Source: Streptomyces sp. NBC_01244 (GTDB lineage Bacteria > Actinomycetota > Actinomycetes > Streptomycetales > Streptomycetaceae). From it: a stretch of DNA of 64,000 nucleotides. Positions 7,292-16,156 of this stretch are shown here, piece after piece (the first letter of the stretch is position 1; each line of letters begins with the position of its first letter). Made by a program: the position numbers and the translations under genes. The notes below the pieces were generated by a model, which worked only from the letters and a program-made list of their open reading frames with translations, was not told the DNA's origin and ran no database searches. The DNA is taken from NCBI RefSeq assembly GCF_035987325.1, contig NZ_CP108488.1, forward strand, positions 1,054,001 through 1,118,000. The letters are read 5' to 3'.

Positions 7292-10245
7292 GAGCGACCT
7301 CGGCGGCGATCGGTGCGGTGGGTGTGGGCGAGGGCAGCGGTGCGGGCGAGGCGGAGGGTGAGCGCCTCGCGGTCGGGGCCACCGCCGAGAGCACGCACGT
7401 GGTGGAGGTGAAGGAGCGACCGCAGGACGGTCAGCGGGTCTTCGCGCTGACCGTCCAGAGCCCAGCGGTAGGAGGTGAGAGCGGCGGCGCGGGCCGTCCA
7501 CGCGGCCAGGAGCGGGCGGGCGCCGGCTTCGTGGCGCGACGTGTCGGGGTCGGCCAGCGCGAGTGTCTGCCGCACCAGGACGGCGTCCACCGGGCCGGAC
7601 TCGCGCGGCAGGTTGGCGGACAGCCAGGACCAGCCCTCGGCCGGAGTGGGGGCGAAGGCGGTGGCAAGGTCGGTGAGGGAGGCAGCGGTGAGCGCCTCGG
7701 CGGGGATACCGGTGTGGGTGGCGTACGTGATCTGCGCGAGGGCGGCGGCGCTGTCGGCCGCGAACACCCCTTCGGCTGCGGCGCGAGCGGGTCCGTACCC
7801 GTACCGGCCGTCCTGGCTCTGGTAGGCGGCCAGGTCGAGCCGGGCGGCCATGCCCTGGCGACGCAGTCCGTCGGCCCATTTGCCGAGGCGGGCGGCTGCC
7901 GGTCCGAACCCGCCCTCGTCGACATGCATGGTGAAGGTCAGGGGGCGGTCACGTTCGGGGTGGCTGCTGTCGTGGTGGCGGGTGAACCACCAGAGGGGCG
8001 CCGGATTCCATCCGGCCAGCAGCCGGGGCAGGTGCTCGGTGAGGATCTCGTCCTGCCTCCCCGGGTGCCCGTGCAGGTGGGCGCAGACCGTGCGGGAGAG
8101 GCCAGGCTGCTCCGGGGCCGTCGCCGCGACGGTGGACCAGCGCCGCGGGACCGGGGCCGGTTCGGCGGCGTGTAAGACGGTGAGGAACTCGTGGGCACGG
8201 CCCATGAACCCGTCTGCCGGGGCAGGTGCCTCCCGCAGTGCCACCTCTCCCGTCCTGGTCAGGCGTGCACGCAACAGGTCCCGGTGCAGGGGTACGTCAA
8301 GGTCGAGCGGCAGACGCATCTCGCCTTCGACCAAGAGCACGCAGGGCGGGACGTCGCGGCGGGACCGCCACTGCTCGAACTCCTTCTCCCAGAGGGTGGG
8401 GGCAGCTGCCGGGCCGGGCAGGGCAGTGCCGGCCAGGAGCCAGCGTGCCGGGGCCAGCACCGCGCGCCCGTGCCGCAGCCGGGGGAGGTAGGGAAGACGG
8501 GAGGCCGCGCCCCAGTCCGGCAGCCGCCATGCGGTGCGGCGGGCCCCGGCGAGTTCGGCCAGGAAGCGGGCCAGGGGCGGCGTCATGACGGCCGGCTCCA
8601 GTGCGTGAAGGACGCGCGGCTCCACCACCTGGCCGGTGGAGGACCAGATCAGGTACAGGTGCCGGGCGTCGCAGGTGACGGCGAGCTCGGCGAGCGGGAT
8701 GTTGCCGGGGCCGCGGTCGGGCCAGCCGAGGGCAATGGTGTTGCCGGTCGCGGCCGGGGTACGGACCACATTGCCGCTGCGGCGCCTGCGTGCCGGGAAC
8801 AGCAGCTGCGCGGGGAGCGGTCCGGGCGGACCGGCCAGCGCCGCAATCCACGCGTCGCGGTCATCCTCGGGCAGGAGATCGGTGAAGCGTCCGGCCATGG
8901 ACGACGACGGGCGGGCAGCGGACGCCGCCCACACCTCGAACCGGCCTCGCCGCACAGCCTCGGCGTTGTCGGCGTGGAGGTGGAAGGCCAGCTCCACGCA
9001 CGGCGGCGGCACCAAGTCGGCGCCCCCGACCACGGCGAGCGAGGCGAGAAGCTCCTCGGTGAGGACGACTTCACGGGCCCGGTCGAGCGCGGCCTGTTGG
9101 GCGAGCGCGAGGAACCTCTCGTCGCGGGCGGAGAGGTTCCGGGCCGGCGACGGGTGGGCGGCGCCGAGATAGCCAGACGGTAACCCGAGCCCGGAGTCCG
9201 CGACCAGGTCCATAACTGGCACGACCGCGCCGTGGCCATACGTCTTCCGGAACCGCTGGTGATAGTCGCGCCAGGTCGGGGCGCCGAACGGGTACGGGGA
9301 GAGCCGCAGCAAGGCGGAGGCGGCATTCTCCGCCTCGGACAGGACGTTGGCGGGGATCGTGACCTGGGCGGTGAGCACCGTGTCCGGCCAGGTGGGCGAG
9401 ACACCTCCGGCGGACTTCTCCGTCGGAGCCAGGAGCGGCTCGTGGTGGACGGCAGGGCCGCCCAATACCGCACGCAGGACGGCGACGGGTTCGGGGTCGG
9501 TGGCCACCGCGTCCAGCGAGGACAGCAGGACGCCGCTGTCCACCAGCTGTGCGAGGAGAGCCTGGACCGAGGCGGCGTCGGCATCGGGGAAGGCGGCGGC
9601 GACGGACTTGGCGACATCGGAGAAAACGGCCGGGACCTGGGCGGCGTCCAGCACGGTCCGGACGGGCCCGGTGGCCGCCACCGACACCTCCAGGGGTGCC
9701 AGGCCCTCGGCCGGCGCCCGGCCCGGGGCGACGACGCGCCCTCCCCGGACGACGGCGGCCGGATTCACCACCACGAGGAGCCCTTCCAGAACCTCGGGCC
9801 GGTCCACCAACTGGTCGCCCACGGCACCGAGCCAGTCGGCTTCCGGCCGCAACACCACCCGATGCTCCGTCCCCCAGTCCGCCTGTGGGTCGGGACCGAC
9901 GCGGGCGGGAGCGGTCCCCGCGAAGTACCCGAACGGCGTCGCCCGACCCTGCCAGCGCAGCAGGTAGGCGGCGGTGGAGTGCACCAGCCGTCGAACGTCC
10001 CGCCCGTCCGGACCGTCAGCAGCCAGAACCGCAGCGGTCTGCGCGACCAAGACCGGGCTCGCCGCCTCCAACGCCTCACGGAACTGCTCGTGGGCGTGGA
10101 CGGCCGCCAGCCAGCCCCGGCCCCGCTCGACTCCGCCCGGACCCGTCAGGTCCACGTCCACCGCCGGCACCCAGTGCCCAGGGTGGGTGGTCGCCCGAAC
10201 CAGCACAACCTCCGCAGCCCGGTACAGCCGTCCTCGACCCGCCAT
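7288..10245 (-). CDS. lanB: LanB-type lanthipeptide dehydratase (full length)
   Basis: A 985-aa class I dehydratase. The large N-terminal glutamylation domain uses glutamyl-tRNA to activate Ser/Thr of the precursor; it carries the family's early segment VHSTAAYLLRWQGRATPFGY. The C-terminal quarter is the elimination domain, with LWWFTRHHDSSHPERDRPL. ATG 10245 was chosen because the longer reading from 10299 would begin inside a strong terminator-like hairpin. A G-rich run precedes ATG 10245. It is separated from the precursor gene by two hairpins, which probably reduce expression relative to the precursor. It is coupled to lanC by ATGA. Confidence 0.93.
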   Translation of the reverse strand: MAGRGRLYRAAEVVLVRATTHPGHWVPAVDVDLTGPGGVERGRGWLAAVHAHEQFREALEAASPVLVAQTAAVLAADGPDGRDVRRLVHSTAAYLLRWQGRATPFGYFAGTAPARVGPDPQADWGTEHRVVLRPEADWLGAVGDQLVDRPEVLEGLLVVVNPAAVVRGGRVVAPGRAPAEGLAPLEVSVAATGPVRTVLDAAQVPAVFSDVAKSVAAAFPDADAASVQALLAQLVDSGVLLSSLDAVATDPEPVAVLRAVLGGPAVHHEPLLAPTEKSAGGVSPTWPDTVLTAQVTIPANVLSEAENAASALLRLSPYPFGAPTWRDYHQRFRKTYGHGAVVPVMDLVADSGLGLPSGYLGAAHPSPARNLSARDERFLALAQQAALDRAREVVLTEELLASLAVVGGADLVPPPCVELAFHLHADNAEAVRRGRFEVWAASAARPSSSMAGRFTDLLPEDDRDAWIAALAGPPGPLPAQLLFPARRRRSGNVVRTPAATGNTIALGWPDRGPGNIPLAELAVTCDARHLYLIWSSTGQVVEPRVLHALEPAVMTPPLARFLAELAGARRTAWRLPDWGAASRLPYLPRLRHGRAVLAPARWLLAGTALPGPAAAPTLWEKEFEQWRSRRDVPPCVLLVEGEMRLPLDLDVPLHRDLLRARLTRTGEVALREAPAPADGFMGRAHEFLTVLHAAEPAPVPRRWSTVAATAPEQPGLSRTVCAHLHGHPGRQDEILTEHLPRLLAGWNPAPLWWFTRHHDSSHPERDRPLTFTMHVDEGGFGPAAARLGKWADGLRRQGMAARLDLAAYQSQDGRYGYGPARAAAEGVFAADSAAALAQITYATHTGIPAEALTAASLTDLATAFAPTPAEGWSWLSANLPRESGPVDAVLVRQTLALADPDTSRHEAGARPLLAAWTARAAALTSYRWALDGQREDPLTVLRSLLHLHHVRALGGGPDREALTLRLARTAALAHTHRTDRRRGRS

Positions 10246-10285
10246 AGTCCCGTGCCCCCCGTTGTCGTCGTGGTGTCCTCGTGAC

Positions 10286-10317
10286 GCCGCCGGGCACACG
10301 ACCGTGTGCCCGGCGGC
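10286..10317 (-). terminator. Strong hairpin between precursor and lanB
   Basis: A perfect 14-bp inverted repeat (arms 10286-10299 and 10304-10317, GCCGCCGGGCACAC) with a 4-nt loop, lying just upstream of the lanB start. It probably acts as a leaky terminator or a stabiliser of the precursor mRNA, a common arrangement in lantibiotic operons that keeps peptide made in excess over enzymes. Confidence 0.65.
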
Positions 10318-10336
10318 GGGATAGATCAGCTGCCGT

Positions 10337-10361
10337 CCCTCACCGCGGCCGGCGGTGAGGG
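10337..10361 (-). terminator. Second hairpin downstream of the precursor gene
   Basis: A 10-bp perfect stem (arms 10337-10346 and 10352-10361, CCCTCACCGC) with a 5-nt loop starts 26 bp after the precursor stop codon. Together with the larger hairpin at 10286 it forms a tandem attenuator between precursor and modification genes. Confidence 0.6.
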
Positions 10362-10386
10362 CTCGGCCACCTCGTGGCGGACCGGG

Positions 10387-10563
10387 TCAGGAAGGGTCGC
10401 CGGTGAAGGAGGCGCACGCGGTGCTGGAGCCGCCGCAGGACGAGCCACAGCCGTCGTCGGTGGCACGCAGGAGGTTCGCGACCGGGGTGGCGGACTCGAC
10501 CACGCGCAGGTCGAGGTTGAATTCGCCGAGCTTGGTGGTGGCCTGTTCGATCTGGTGGGTCAT
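10387..10563 (-). CDS. lanA: FxLD-family class I lanthipeptide precursor
   Basis: A 58-aa precursor peptide. The leader has the FNLDLRVVE box (residues 15-23), the recognition motif of class I LanB enzymes and the name-giving motif of FxLD lanthipeptides. The likely core begins around residue 34 and contains TDDGCGSSCGGSSTACASF. Cys 39, 43 and 50 are available for three thioether rings, with Ser/Thr at 35, 41, 42, 46-48, 52, 54 and 58. Asp 36, 37 and 56 are candidate targets of the neighbouring methyltransferase. ATG 10563 lies 2 bp after the methyltransferase stop and within the ribosome-binding distance of AAGGAG. No protease site is obvious. Confidence 0.9.
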   Translation of the reverse strand: MTHQIEQATTKLGEFNLDLRVVESATPVANLLRATDDGCGSSCGGSSTACASFTGDPS

Positions 10564-10565
10564 GA

Positions 10566-11819
10566 TCAGTTCTCCTTGTCGTTGATGGTGCGGTGGTCGG
10601 CCTGGCCCTCGTGGGGCCAGGAGATGACGATGCGGCGGTGCCGCTTCGTGATGACGCGCCCGGCGGGCAGGTCGGTCTCGGGGGTGCTGATCGGGTAGGC
10701 GTAGATCACCGGCTCGTCCTGCCGGTGGTCGCGATCCCACGTCCGGATCTGCTCCACCAGGGCCGCGGACACGGCCTCGGCGCGCGGGCCGTAACCGTGC
10801 ACACCGAACTCGGCCCGGTTCCCGTCACGGCGGATGGTCAGGTAGGCGAAGGAGTCGCCATCGAGGAGCGCGAGGCAGGACTGCTTGTTCTGCGGGGCGA
10901 CGAGGCCGGTGTCCAGATCAGGGTCCACGGCCATCAGGCAGAAGCCGTCCAGAGCGGTCGCCAGCCACATCTGGAGGCCGGTGAACGGCTCGGTACGCGC
11001 GACGCTGACCCCCGACCACGTCTCCACACGCTCGGTGTCGAACACACCGTTGAGGGCCTCGGCGTCGGCCGGCCACCCCTCATCGAAGCGGAGGGCGATC
11101 TCCTTGCCCCGGATCAGCAGCAGACGCTCCGCGTGCTCCCCCTCACCCTGCATGGTGACGAACCCGCACACCTGCGCCGACCGGGAGACGAGACGGTCAC
11201 CATCGCGGTCGAAGGCGACCGACCGGGTCAGGCCGCGCATCCGCAGAGGCACGACCAACCGCCCGTCCTCTGCCAGCTGATCAGTCCACGCAGGGGGAAC
11301 GTCCCAGGCGCCGACGGTAACCATCCACCGGTCCACCGTCCCGTGGTCGGGCAAGCCGTGCTCCGCGTCGGCGAGGAACACCTCCACCCAGCCGTAGCCC
11401 GCCGCGTTCAGCAAGGTGCGCGCCCGGTCGGTCACGTAGGAGTCGATGTCGATCGTGACAACCGATCCGTTCGGCCCCACGATCTCGGCCATCAAGGCAG
11501 CGTTGTAGCCGCCGGAGCCGATCTCGCCGACCCTCATTCCCACCTGGAGATCTGCCTGCTCCAACATCATCGCCTGGATGTCGGGGGCCGAGACGGAGCT
11601 GGTGGCGATGCCGTACTCGTCCCTCTTCGTACGCACGGCCTCGTGGGCGGTGTATGCCTCAACGAGCAGTGCGTCCGGTGCGAACGCGTGACGGTGAACG
11701 GTCCGGAACGCGGCCTCGACCCGCTTGGTGCGGATCGTGCCCGCCCTGACGAGCTGGTCCGTCATCGCGGTACGCAGCTCCTCGGCGGACGCGGTGGATT
11801 CTTCGACGGTTTCGGTCAC
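10566..11819 (-). CDS. FxLD-system methyltransferase (protein L-isoaspartyl methyltransferase homologue)
   Basis: A 417-aa SAM-dependent methyltransferase related to protein-L-isoaspartate O-methyltransferase. Visible motifs are TSSVSAPDIQAMMLE (73-87) and the SAM loop VGEIGSGGYNAAL (97-109). It has a C-terminal extension of about 200 aa that is typical of the lanthipeptide-linked 'FxLD system' family. Characterised homologues (OlvSA) methylate an Asp in the modified peptide, which collapses to a succinimide and then isoaspartate. It is the first gene of the leftward operon, with a GTG start at 11819 preceded by CAGGGAG. Product chemistry is inferred from the family. Confidence 0.88.
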   Translation of the reverse strand: MTETVEESTASAEELRTAMTDQLVRAGTIRTKRVEAAFRTVHRHAFAPDALLVEAYTAHEAVRTKRDEYGIATSSVSAPDIQAMMLEQADLQVGMRVGEIGSGGYNAALMAEIVGPNGSVVTIDIDSYVTDRARTLLNAAGYGWVEVFLADAEHGLPDHGTVDRWMVTVGAWDVPPAWTDQLAEDGRLVVPLRMRGLTRSVAFDRDGDRLVSRSAQVCGFVTMQGEGEHAERLLLIRGKEIALRFDEGWPADAEALNGVFDTERVETWSGVSVARTEPFTGLQMWLATALDGFCLMAVDPDLDTGLVAPQNKQSCLALLDGDSFAYLTIRRDGNRAEFGVHGYGPRAEAVSAALVEQIRTWDRDHRQDEPVIYAYPISTPETDLPAGRVITKRHRRIVISWPHEGQADHRTINDKEN

Positions 11820-12158
11820 GTGCTGGCTCCCTGTCGTTCAGTTCCTGGAGCATCCGGACGAACTTCGCGCTCCGGATGAGGTGATGCTTCTAGTCGTGCT
11901 TGGCCCTGCGGCCCCCGAGCTGACCGCACCCGTGGGGGTAACGACCGGGGCGTCGTACGCGGAGAACGGCCAGGCGCCGTGGCACGTGTGTGGTCCCTCT
12001 GGTCGGGACACCGTCCTCACGGCCCGGGTATGCGCCGCTGGGCGCGACGGCCCCAGGAGACCAGCCGGGCCCCTGCCCGGTGGTACTCCGTCGGTCCGGC
12101 TGCGCTGCGGATCACCGCAGGTCTCCCGCGGGCAGTTTCGGTTGATCCTCAACCGCGC
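11820..12158. promoter_or_regulatory. Intergenic region upstream of the lanthipeptide operon
   Basis: About 340 bp between the DUF6415 gene end and the methyltransferase start, with no convincing coding frame in either direction. It must carry the promoter of the lanthipeptide operon. No strong inverted repeat or clear -35/-10 pair was seen. Confidence 0.4.
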
Positions 12159-12545
12159 TCACGCAGCGCCCGCGTGCTGGTGGCGGATCTCCCACAGGCG
12201 GGCACAGCTCTCGGTGGTCGACGTAACCCGCTGCAGGTGTTCCCACGCCACGAAGTTCGCTGTCGCCCCGGTCACCCGGCGGGCGCTCTCCAGGAGCCGG
12301 TACCCGCGCCGGTAGAACTCCCGAAGCTGGGACTCATCGCCGATGTCCTCGGCCAGGAGCAGCGCCAAGTGGGCCCGCATGTGCAGGGCGAGTTCGTCGA
12401 TCTCCGCCCGGGGCGCGAGCAGCCCGAGGGCCTTCGCCAGGGTGATGCTCTGGCGGATCGTCTCCAGGTCAACCGGAAGGTCGTCTGAGCACAAGTCGTG
12501 CTCGACGTCGGTCTGTTCATTCTGATCGGGGGCAACTGTGGTCAC
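12159..12545 (-). CDS. DUF6415-family protein linked to natural-product loci
   Basis: A 128-aa mostly helical protein. DLPVDLETIRQSITLAKAL, then a helix of the type EIDELALHMRAHLALLLAED, match the arrangement of DUF6415, small proteins found beside ribosomal-peptide and other biosynthetic loci in Streptomyces. GTG 12545 was chosen because GAGGGAGG lies just upstream; the longer reading would overlap the divergent regulator gene. It is co-directional with the lanthipeptide operon and divergent from the XRE regulator. Its biochemical role is unknown. Confidence 0.6.
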   Translation of the reverse strand: MTTVAPDQNEQTDVEHDLCSDDLPVDLETIRQSITLAKALGLLAPRAEIDELALHMRAHLALLLAEDIGDESQLREFYRRGYRLLESARRVTGATANFVAWEHLQRVTSTTESCARLWEIRHQHAGAA

Positions 12546-12665
12546 CTGGGCCTCCCTCGTCACAGCCTGCTCGGGTCTGTGAAGAGGTAACCGCACCAGC
12601 ACGCTCCGCGAGTACCGTGGAGAGGTCAGCAGAGTATGCAAGCCATGCAATGTCGGGAGTTGCAC

Positions 12666-14009
12666 ATGGCGGAACGCTCACGCACGCCCAACACGGGCTT
12701 GCCCTCGCTCCTTGACCAGGCGAATTGGTCCCGGTCTCAGTTCGCGAGCATCATCAACCGGGTTGGTGCCGAGGCCGGACTGAGCCTCACCTACGGCCAG
12801 CCGGCTGTCTCCCAGTGGATCGCCGGCCATCAGCCTCGTTCACAGGTCAGAGCGTTGATCATCGAGGCCTTCGCGCGGAAACTGGGCCGCCCCGTCACCT
12901 TCTCCGAGGCTGGTCTCACGCCGCCGCCGTCTGCGACAACCCAGGACACTGTGGGGGAACTTGTAGACCTCGGAAAGGCCGATATGGACCCGTCCCGGCG
13001 CGGCATTCTCGCCGCCGGAATCTTCTCCGCAGCGTTGATCGTTCCCCTGTTCCCTGATCTGGCCGTGGCTGCTGAGCCTGCGCCGGTACTGCCGGGGAAG
13101 GCCACTACGAGGATCGGAACCGGCCAGGTTGCCATCGTGCGAACGATGACCGACCGGATAGCTGACATCCTCGATGAGCTGGGCGCGGGGCATGCTCGCC
13201 CGATGGCTGCGGCCTTCCTGGTGAACTCAGTCGGCCCATGGCTGAAGGCGCAAGCCTCCGACGAGGTCCGACGCGACATGCTCGCGGCCGCCTCCGACCT
13301 GACCTACCTCACGGGCTGGATGGCCATGTACGAGCGGGCACATAGCCTGGGCCAGCAGTACTACGTGTCCGCCCTCAAACTGGCTGGTGAGGCGGAAGAC
13401 CACATCACGTACTGCCGGACGCTCCGCGGGATGTCGTTGCAGGCCTCGAACCTCGGCTATGGACGGCGAGCGCTGGAGCTGGCTGACTCGGCGGCCGAGG
13501 CAGCTCCGGTGGCCGGACCGCGCCTGACTGCCTTCTTGCGAGGCCAACAGGCCCACGGGGCCGCAATGGTGGGAGACCGGCGGCAGGCCTTCAACCGGCT
13601 GAGGGAAGCCGGCGATGCTCTGGCGAGGGCTGACGACGGCAAGGACTCCGTCGGCGGGTATGACCGGACCGCCCTCCTCTTTCACGAAGCGCACGTACTC
13701 AACGAAACGGGTGACCTTTCCGGATCCATCCGTGCACTAAAGGAATCCATCCGCATTCAGCCATCAGGACAGCGGCAAGGCCGCCTGCACTCCTATGCAG
13801 TGCTCGCACAACGCCAGCACTCCTACGGACACGTGGAGGCTGCGTGCGACTCGTGGAACAGATTCCTGGACGAGTACGAGCATCTCTCCTCATCCAGGGG
13901 AGACGAGCACTTCGACACGATGCGACGTAGGTTGAAACCCCACGCAAAGATCCAGGCTGTCCGCACGCTGACCGAGCGAGCGGCCCTGGTGGGCGCCATG
14001 AAGGGGTAG
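12666..14009 (+). CDS. XRE-family regulator with TPR-like C-terminal domain
   Basis: A 447-aa regulator. Residues 10-75 hold a Cro/XRE helix-turn-helix (SRSQFASIINRVGAEAGLSL, then QPAVSQWIAGHQPR). The C-terminal 300 residues are alpha-helical repeats like the tetratricopeptide modules of peptide- or signal-sensing regulators in Streptomyces. A short hydrophobic run (FSAALIVPLFPDLAVAA, about 120-140) may be a helix linking the two. ATG 12666 was chosen for GGGAG seven bases upstream. It is divergent from the DUF6415 gene and the lanthipeptide operon, so it probably controls them; the ligand is unknown. Confidence 0.75.
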   Translation: MAERSRTPNTGLPSLLDQANWSRSQFASIINRVGAEAGLSLTYGQPAVSQWIAGHQPRSQVRALIIEAFARKLGRPVTFSEAGLTPPPSATTQDTVGELVDLGKADMDPSRRGILAAGIFSAALIVPLFPDLAVAAEPAPVLPGKATTRIGTGQVAIVRTMTDRIADILDELGAGHARPMAAAFLVNSVGPWLKAQASDEVRRDMLAAASDLTYLTGWMAMYERAHSLGQQYYVSALKLAGEAEDHITYCRTLRGMSLQASNLGYGRRALELADSAAEAAPVAGPRLTAFLRGQQAHGAAMVGDRRQAFNRLREAGDALARADDGKDSVGGYDRTALLFHEAHVLNETGDLSGSIRALKESIRIQPSGQRQGRLHSYAVLAQRQHSYGHVEAACDSWNRFLDEYEHLSSSRGDEHFDTMRRRLKPHAKIQAVRTLTERAALVGAMKG

Positions 14010-14081
14010 CCGGAAGCAAGCATGGGGCCTCTGACGGGGGCCCCAGCCAACCCCACGCCGAGAGGCCCTCTGCCTCGCCCA

Positions 14082-14290
14082 ATGGAACGGGGACGCGGCA
14101 CCGCGGGCCTGCCGATCTCCTCCGCACCGGCCTGCGGCGTCTTCTTCCTGCTCGCAGCCTGGAAGGCACTCGCCTGGCTCGCCATGACCGGCCAGATCGA
14201 ACCCGCCATCGCCGCCACGGCCGTCATCGCTCCAGACCACGCTCGCCGCACTCTCCGAGGTCGTCACCCAACGGCACGGCGATGTTCCAC
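14082..14290 (+). pseudogene. Short frameshifted membrane-protein remnant
   Basis: From ATG 14082 the frame encodes a hydrophobic segment (ACGVFFLLAAWKALAWLAM) and then loses coding character. The downstream coding look (LAALSEVVTQRHGDV) continues one frame over near 14235-14275. This is consistent with a single indel in a small one-helix membrane protein gene. The evidence is thin. Confidence 0.3.
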
Positions 14291-14314
14291 ACCGCCCTGT
14301 ACCTCAATCCAGTT

Positions 14315-14725
14315 CTATGACTCGTCCAGGAAGCTGCCAAGGACAGCGCGTTCGTCGTCATCAAAGCGACGAACGCGTCCGGCAACTGAGTCGAAGCCAG
14401 CCATCTTGGAGGTCGCGGACACGTACACGCCTCCGCTGTCCTTAATCTCATAGGCGAGTTCAAACGAGACGCCCTTCAATCTTGTCACCCACACCTCGAT
14501 CTCCACCGGCTCCTTGCTGTAGACAAGCGGCTTGGAGAACTTCATCCACTGCTCCGAGAGGAGGAAGTTCTTACTGAGGCGCTCCGTGGGATCGCTGGGC
14601 ACAAGCGCCTCGAACATGTTCATCCGCGCTTCTTCAAGATAGCGGGGGTAAACAGCGTTGTTGACGTGGCTGTTGGCGTCCATATCTGACCAGCGGATGG
14701 GACACAGGTAGTTGAAACGGGGCAT
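14315..14725 (-). CDS. Acyl-CoA thioesterase, 4-hydroxybenzoyl-CoA / YbgC hotdog type
   Basis: A 136-aa hotdog-fold thioesterase that would hydrolyse acyl-CoA or acyl-carrier thioesters in the cytoplasm. The active-site segment IRWSDMDANSHVNNAVYPRY (10-29) carries D16 and the HVNN motif of the family. ATG 14725 is preceded by CAGGAGG. The gene stands alone between two regulators on the element. Nothing nearby supplies an obvious acyl substrate, so its physiological role is open. Confidence 0.85.
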   Translation of the reverse strand: MPRFNYLCPIRWSDMDANSHVNNAVYPRYLEEARMNMFEALVPSDPTERLSKNFLLSEQWMKFSKPLVYSKEPVEIEVWVTRLKGVSFELAYEIKDSGGVYVSATSKMAGFDSVAGRVRRFDDDERAVLGSFLDES

Positions 14726-14860
14726 GGCTCCTCCTGGGAAATTCGACAATGTGTTCCGTCCACAAGACAGCAAAGCTGCGACTAGCCGGCTGCATCCGTT
14801 ACGAGTTGAGCAGAGGCTCGCGTGGGATCGTCATGCGACTTCACCGCAGTCGCTCTCCAG

Positions 14861-16156
14861 CTAGATCCGGCCAGCGGCAACTGGCGGACACGCACCGGCT
14901 CGTATGGCTCTGATCTGCCCGCGCGAGACTGCCCGGGATCGCTTGGTACCGGCCGGCCGGTGGGGGCAGGCCAAAGTGGTACGCGTTAGGGCATCGAGCT
15001 CTGTCGTGGTGTCCGGATCCTGTGCGAGTGGGAAGTGTGACAGGACAGCCGACGCGTCGAACTCCGCAACGGCCCACTTTCCGCACTCCCGAGTCGCCCA
15101 GATCACAGACCCGCTCGAAGGTGACAGCGTCAGCCGCACGTCAGGGCCAACATGTTTGCTCAGCGCCGGAAGATGGATACCACCATCGCCAGCAAGAGCT
15201 GCGGCTTCGTCCGGCGTACAACAGGACACGCTTCGTCGAGGAATCTCAGCAGGGCGTGTCCAGTCCCGGGAGTCATGGCGGACACCGCTCGCCCTCTCCG
15301 CCCAGGAATCGCGCACACCACCCAGGGCGTCAAGGCTGTGGCTGTTGGACTCGTCCCCCTCCACCCAGGTGATGACTACGAGTCGACATTCGGGCAGGCT
15401 TGCCGGGAAGAGGACATGGCTGACTACTTCCACAGTCTCGCCGAGAGCAGGAACGTTCATGTGGAATACATGACCGTCACGGTCGGCACCAAGGTCGTAA
15501 TGCGTTTTCCAGATTCGATCAACGTCTGGGTCGGCACAGACGTCCGAAATGAGACGCAGCAAAGCCTTGTCCCCACTCCGGCTCGCCAAAGCGAACTTCA
15601 GCAGACGAACGTAAACCTCCGCATGCTTTTCCCAGTCGGAGTACTGAACGCGAGCCTCAGGCGAGAGCAGCGCCCACCTCATGAGATTCGCGTCAGGCTC
15701 CGTCACCCATGGCCACCATTCAGCCATTCCATGGTTATACGCCAAGATGGACCACGTGCCGTCACTGAGGTAGGCAGGACTGGGCATCTGCTGATCGATG
15801 AACAGCTGCAGGGCCTTCTTAACTCGCGGGTCGGGCCGGCGAGGCGCCGTCTCCGGCAAGGTGCCAAGACTGTGGAGCATCAAGGCTCGGCGTTCATCCC
15901 GGCTCAGCATCAATAGCTCGGCGAGCGCCTCACACTGCTCACTGGTGAGCCTGGTGGCAGTAGCACCCCGCTCTATGGCGCCGTACGAACGAACGGAGCG
16001 CTTGATAGCCGCCGCAGCTTCCTTCTGTGTGATCGTCCGCCCCCGGCGCGCACTGGCGGACGCACGCCACGCCTTGAGCAGGCCCGCGAACCCCATCACC
16101 TGACCAGGCATCGAATCCAGATCACCTGGCGGGATCGGATCGGCTCCGTGTTGCAT
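14861..16156 (-). CDS. XRE-family regulator with MmyB-like ligand-binding domain
   Basis: A 431-aa regulator. An N-terminal helix-turn-helix spans about residues 20-85 (TITQKEAAAAIKRSVRSYG). The middle has the MmyB-like PAS-type domain typical of streptomycete cluster regulators, seen in SPAYLSDGTWSILAYNHG and in NLMRWALLSPEARVQYSDW. The domain binds small molecules or fatty acids in characterised members. Length exceeds the usual 280-300 aa because of an extra C-terminal 130 residues rich in Cys, Arg and Pro. GAGGTG precedes the ATG. The target is unknown; the thioesterase gene lies just downstream on the same strand. Confidence 0.8.
   Translation of the reverse strand: MQHGADPIPPGDLDSMPGQVMGFAGLLKAWRASASARRGRTITQKEAAAAIKRSVRSYGAIERGATATRLTSEQCEALAELLMLSRDERRALMLHSLGTLPETAPRRPDPRVKKALQLFIDQQMPSPAYLSDGTWSILAYNHGMAEWWPWVTEPDANLMRWALLSPEARVQYSDWEKHAEVYVRLLKFALASRSGDKALLRLISDVCADPDVDRIWKTHYDLGADRDGHVFHMNVPALGETVEVVSHVLFPASLPECRLVVITWVEGDESNSHSLDALGGVRDSWAERASGVRHDSRDWTRPAEIPRRSVSCCTPDEAAALAGDGGIHLPALSKHVGPDVRLTLSPSSGSVIWATRECGKWAVAEFDASAVLSHFPLAQDPDTTTELDALTRTTLACPHRPAGTKRSRAVSRGQIRAIRAGACPPVAAGRI

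Noticed and set aside
7292..7879. Extended reading of the LanC frame upstream to 7879 (589 aa)
   Set aside because: The added 196 residues are Arg/Pro-rich antiphase translation of lanB; the ATGA overlap at 7288-7291 gives the correct LanC start.
11838..12152. 104-codon frame between the lanthipeptide operon and the DUF6415 gene, considered as a second precursor
   Set aside because: It lacks an FxLD leader box, has low-complexity Arg/Pro/Gly composition and no ribosome binding site.
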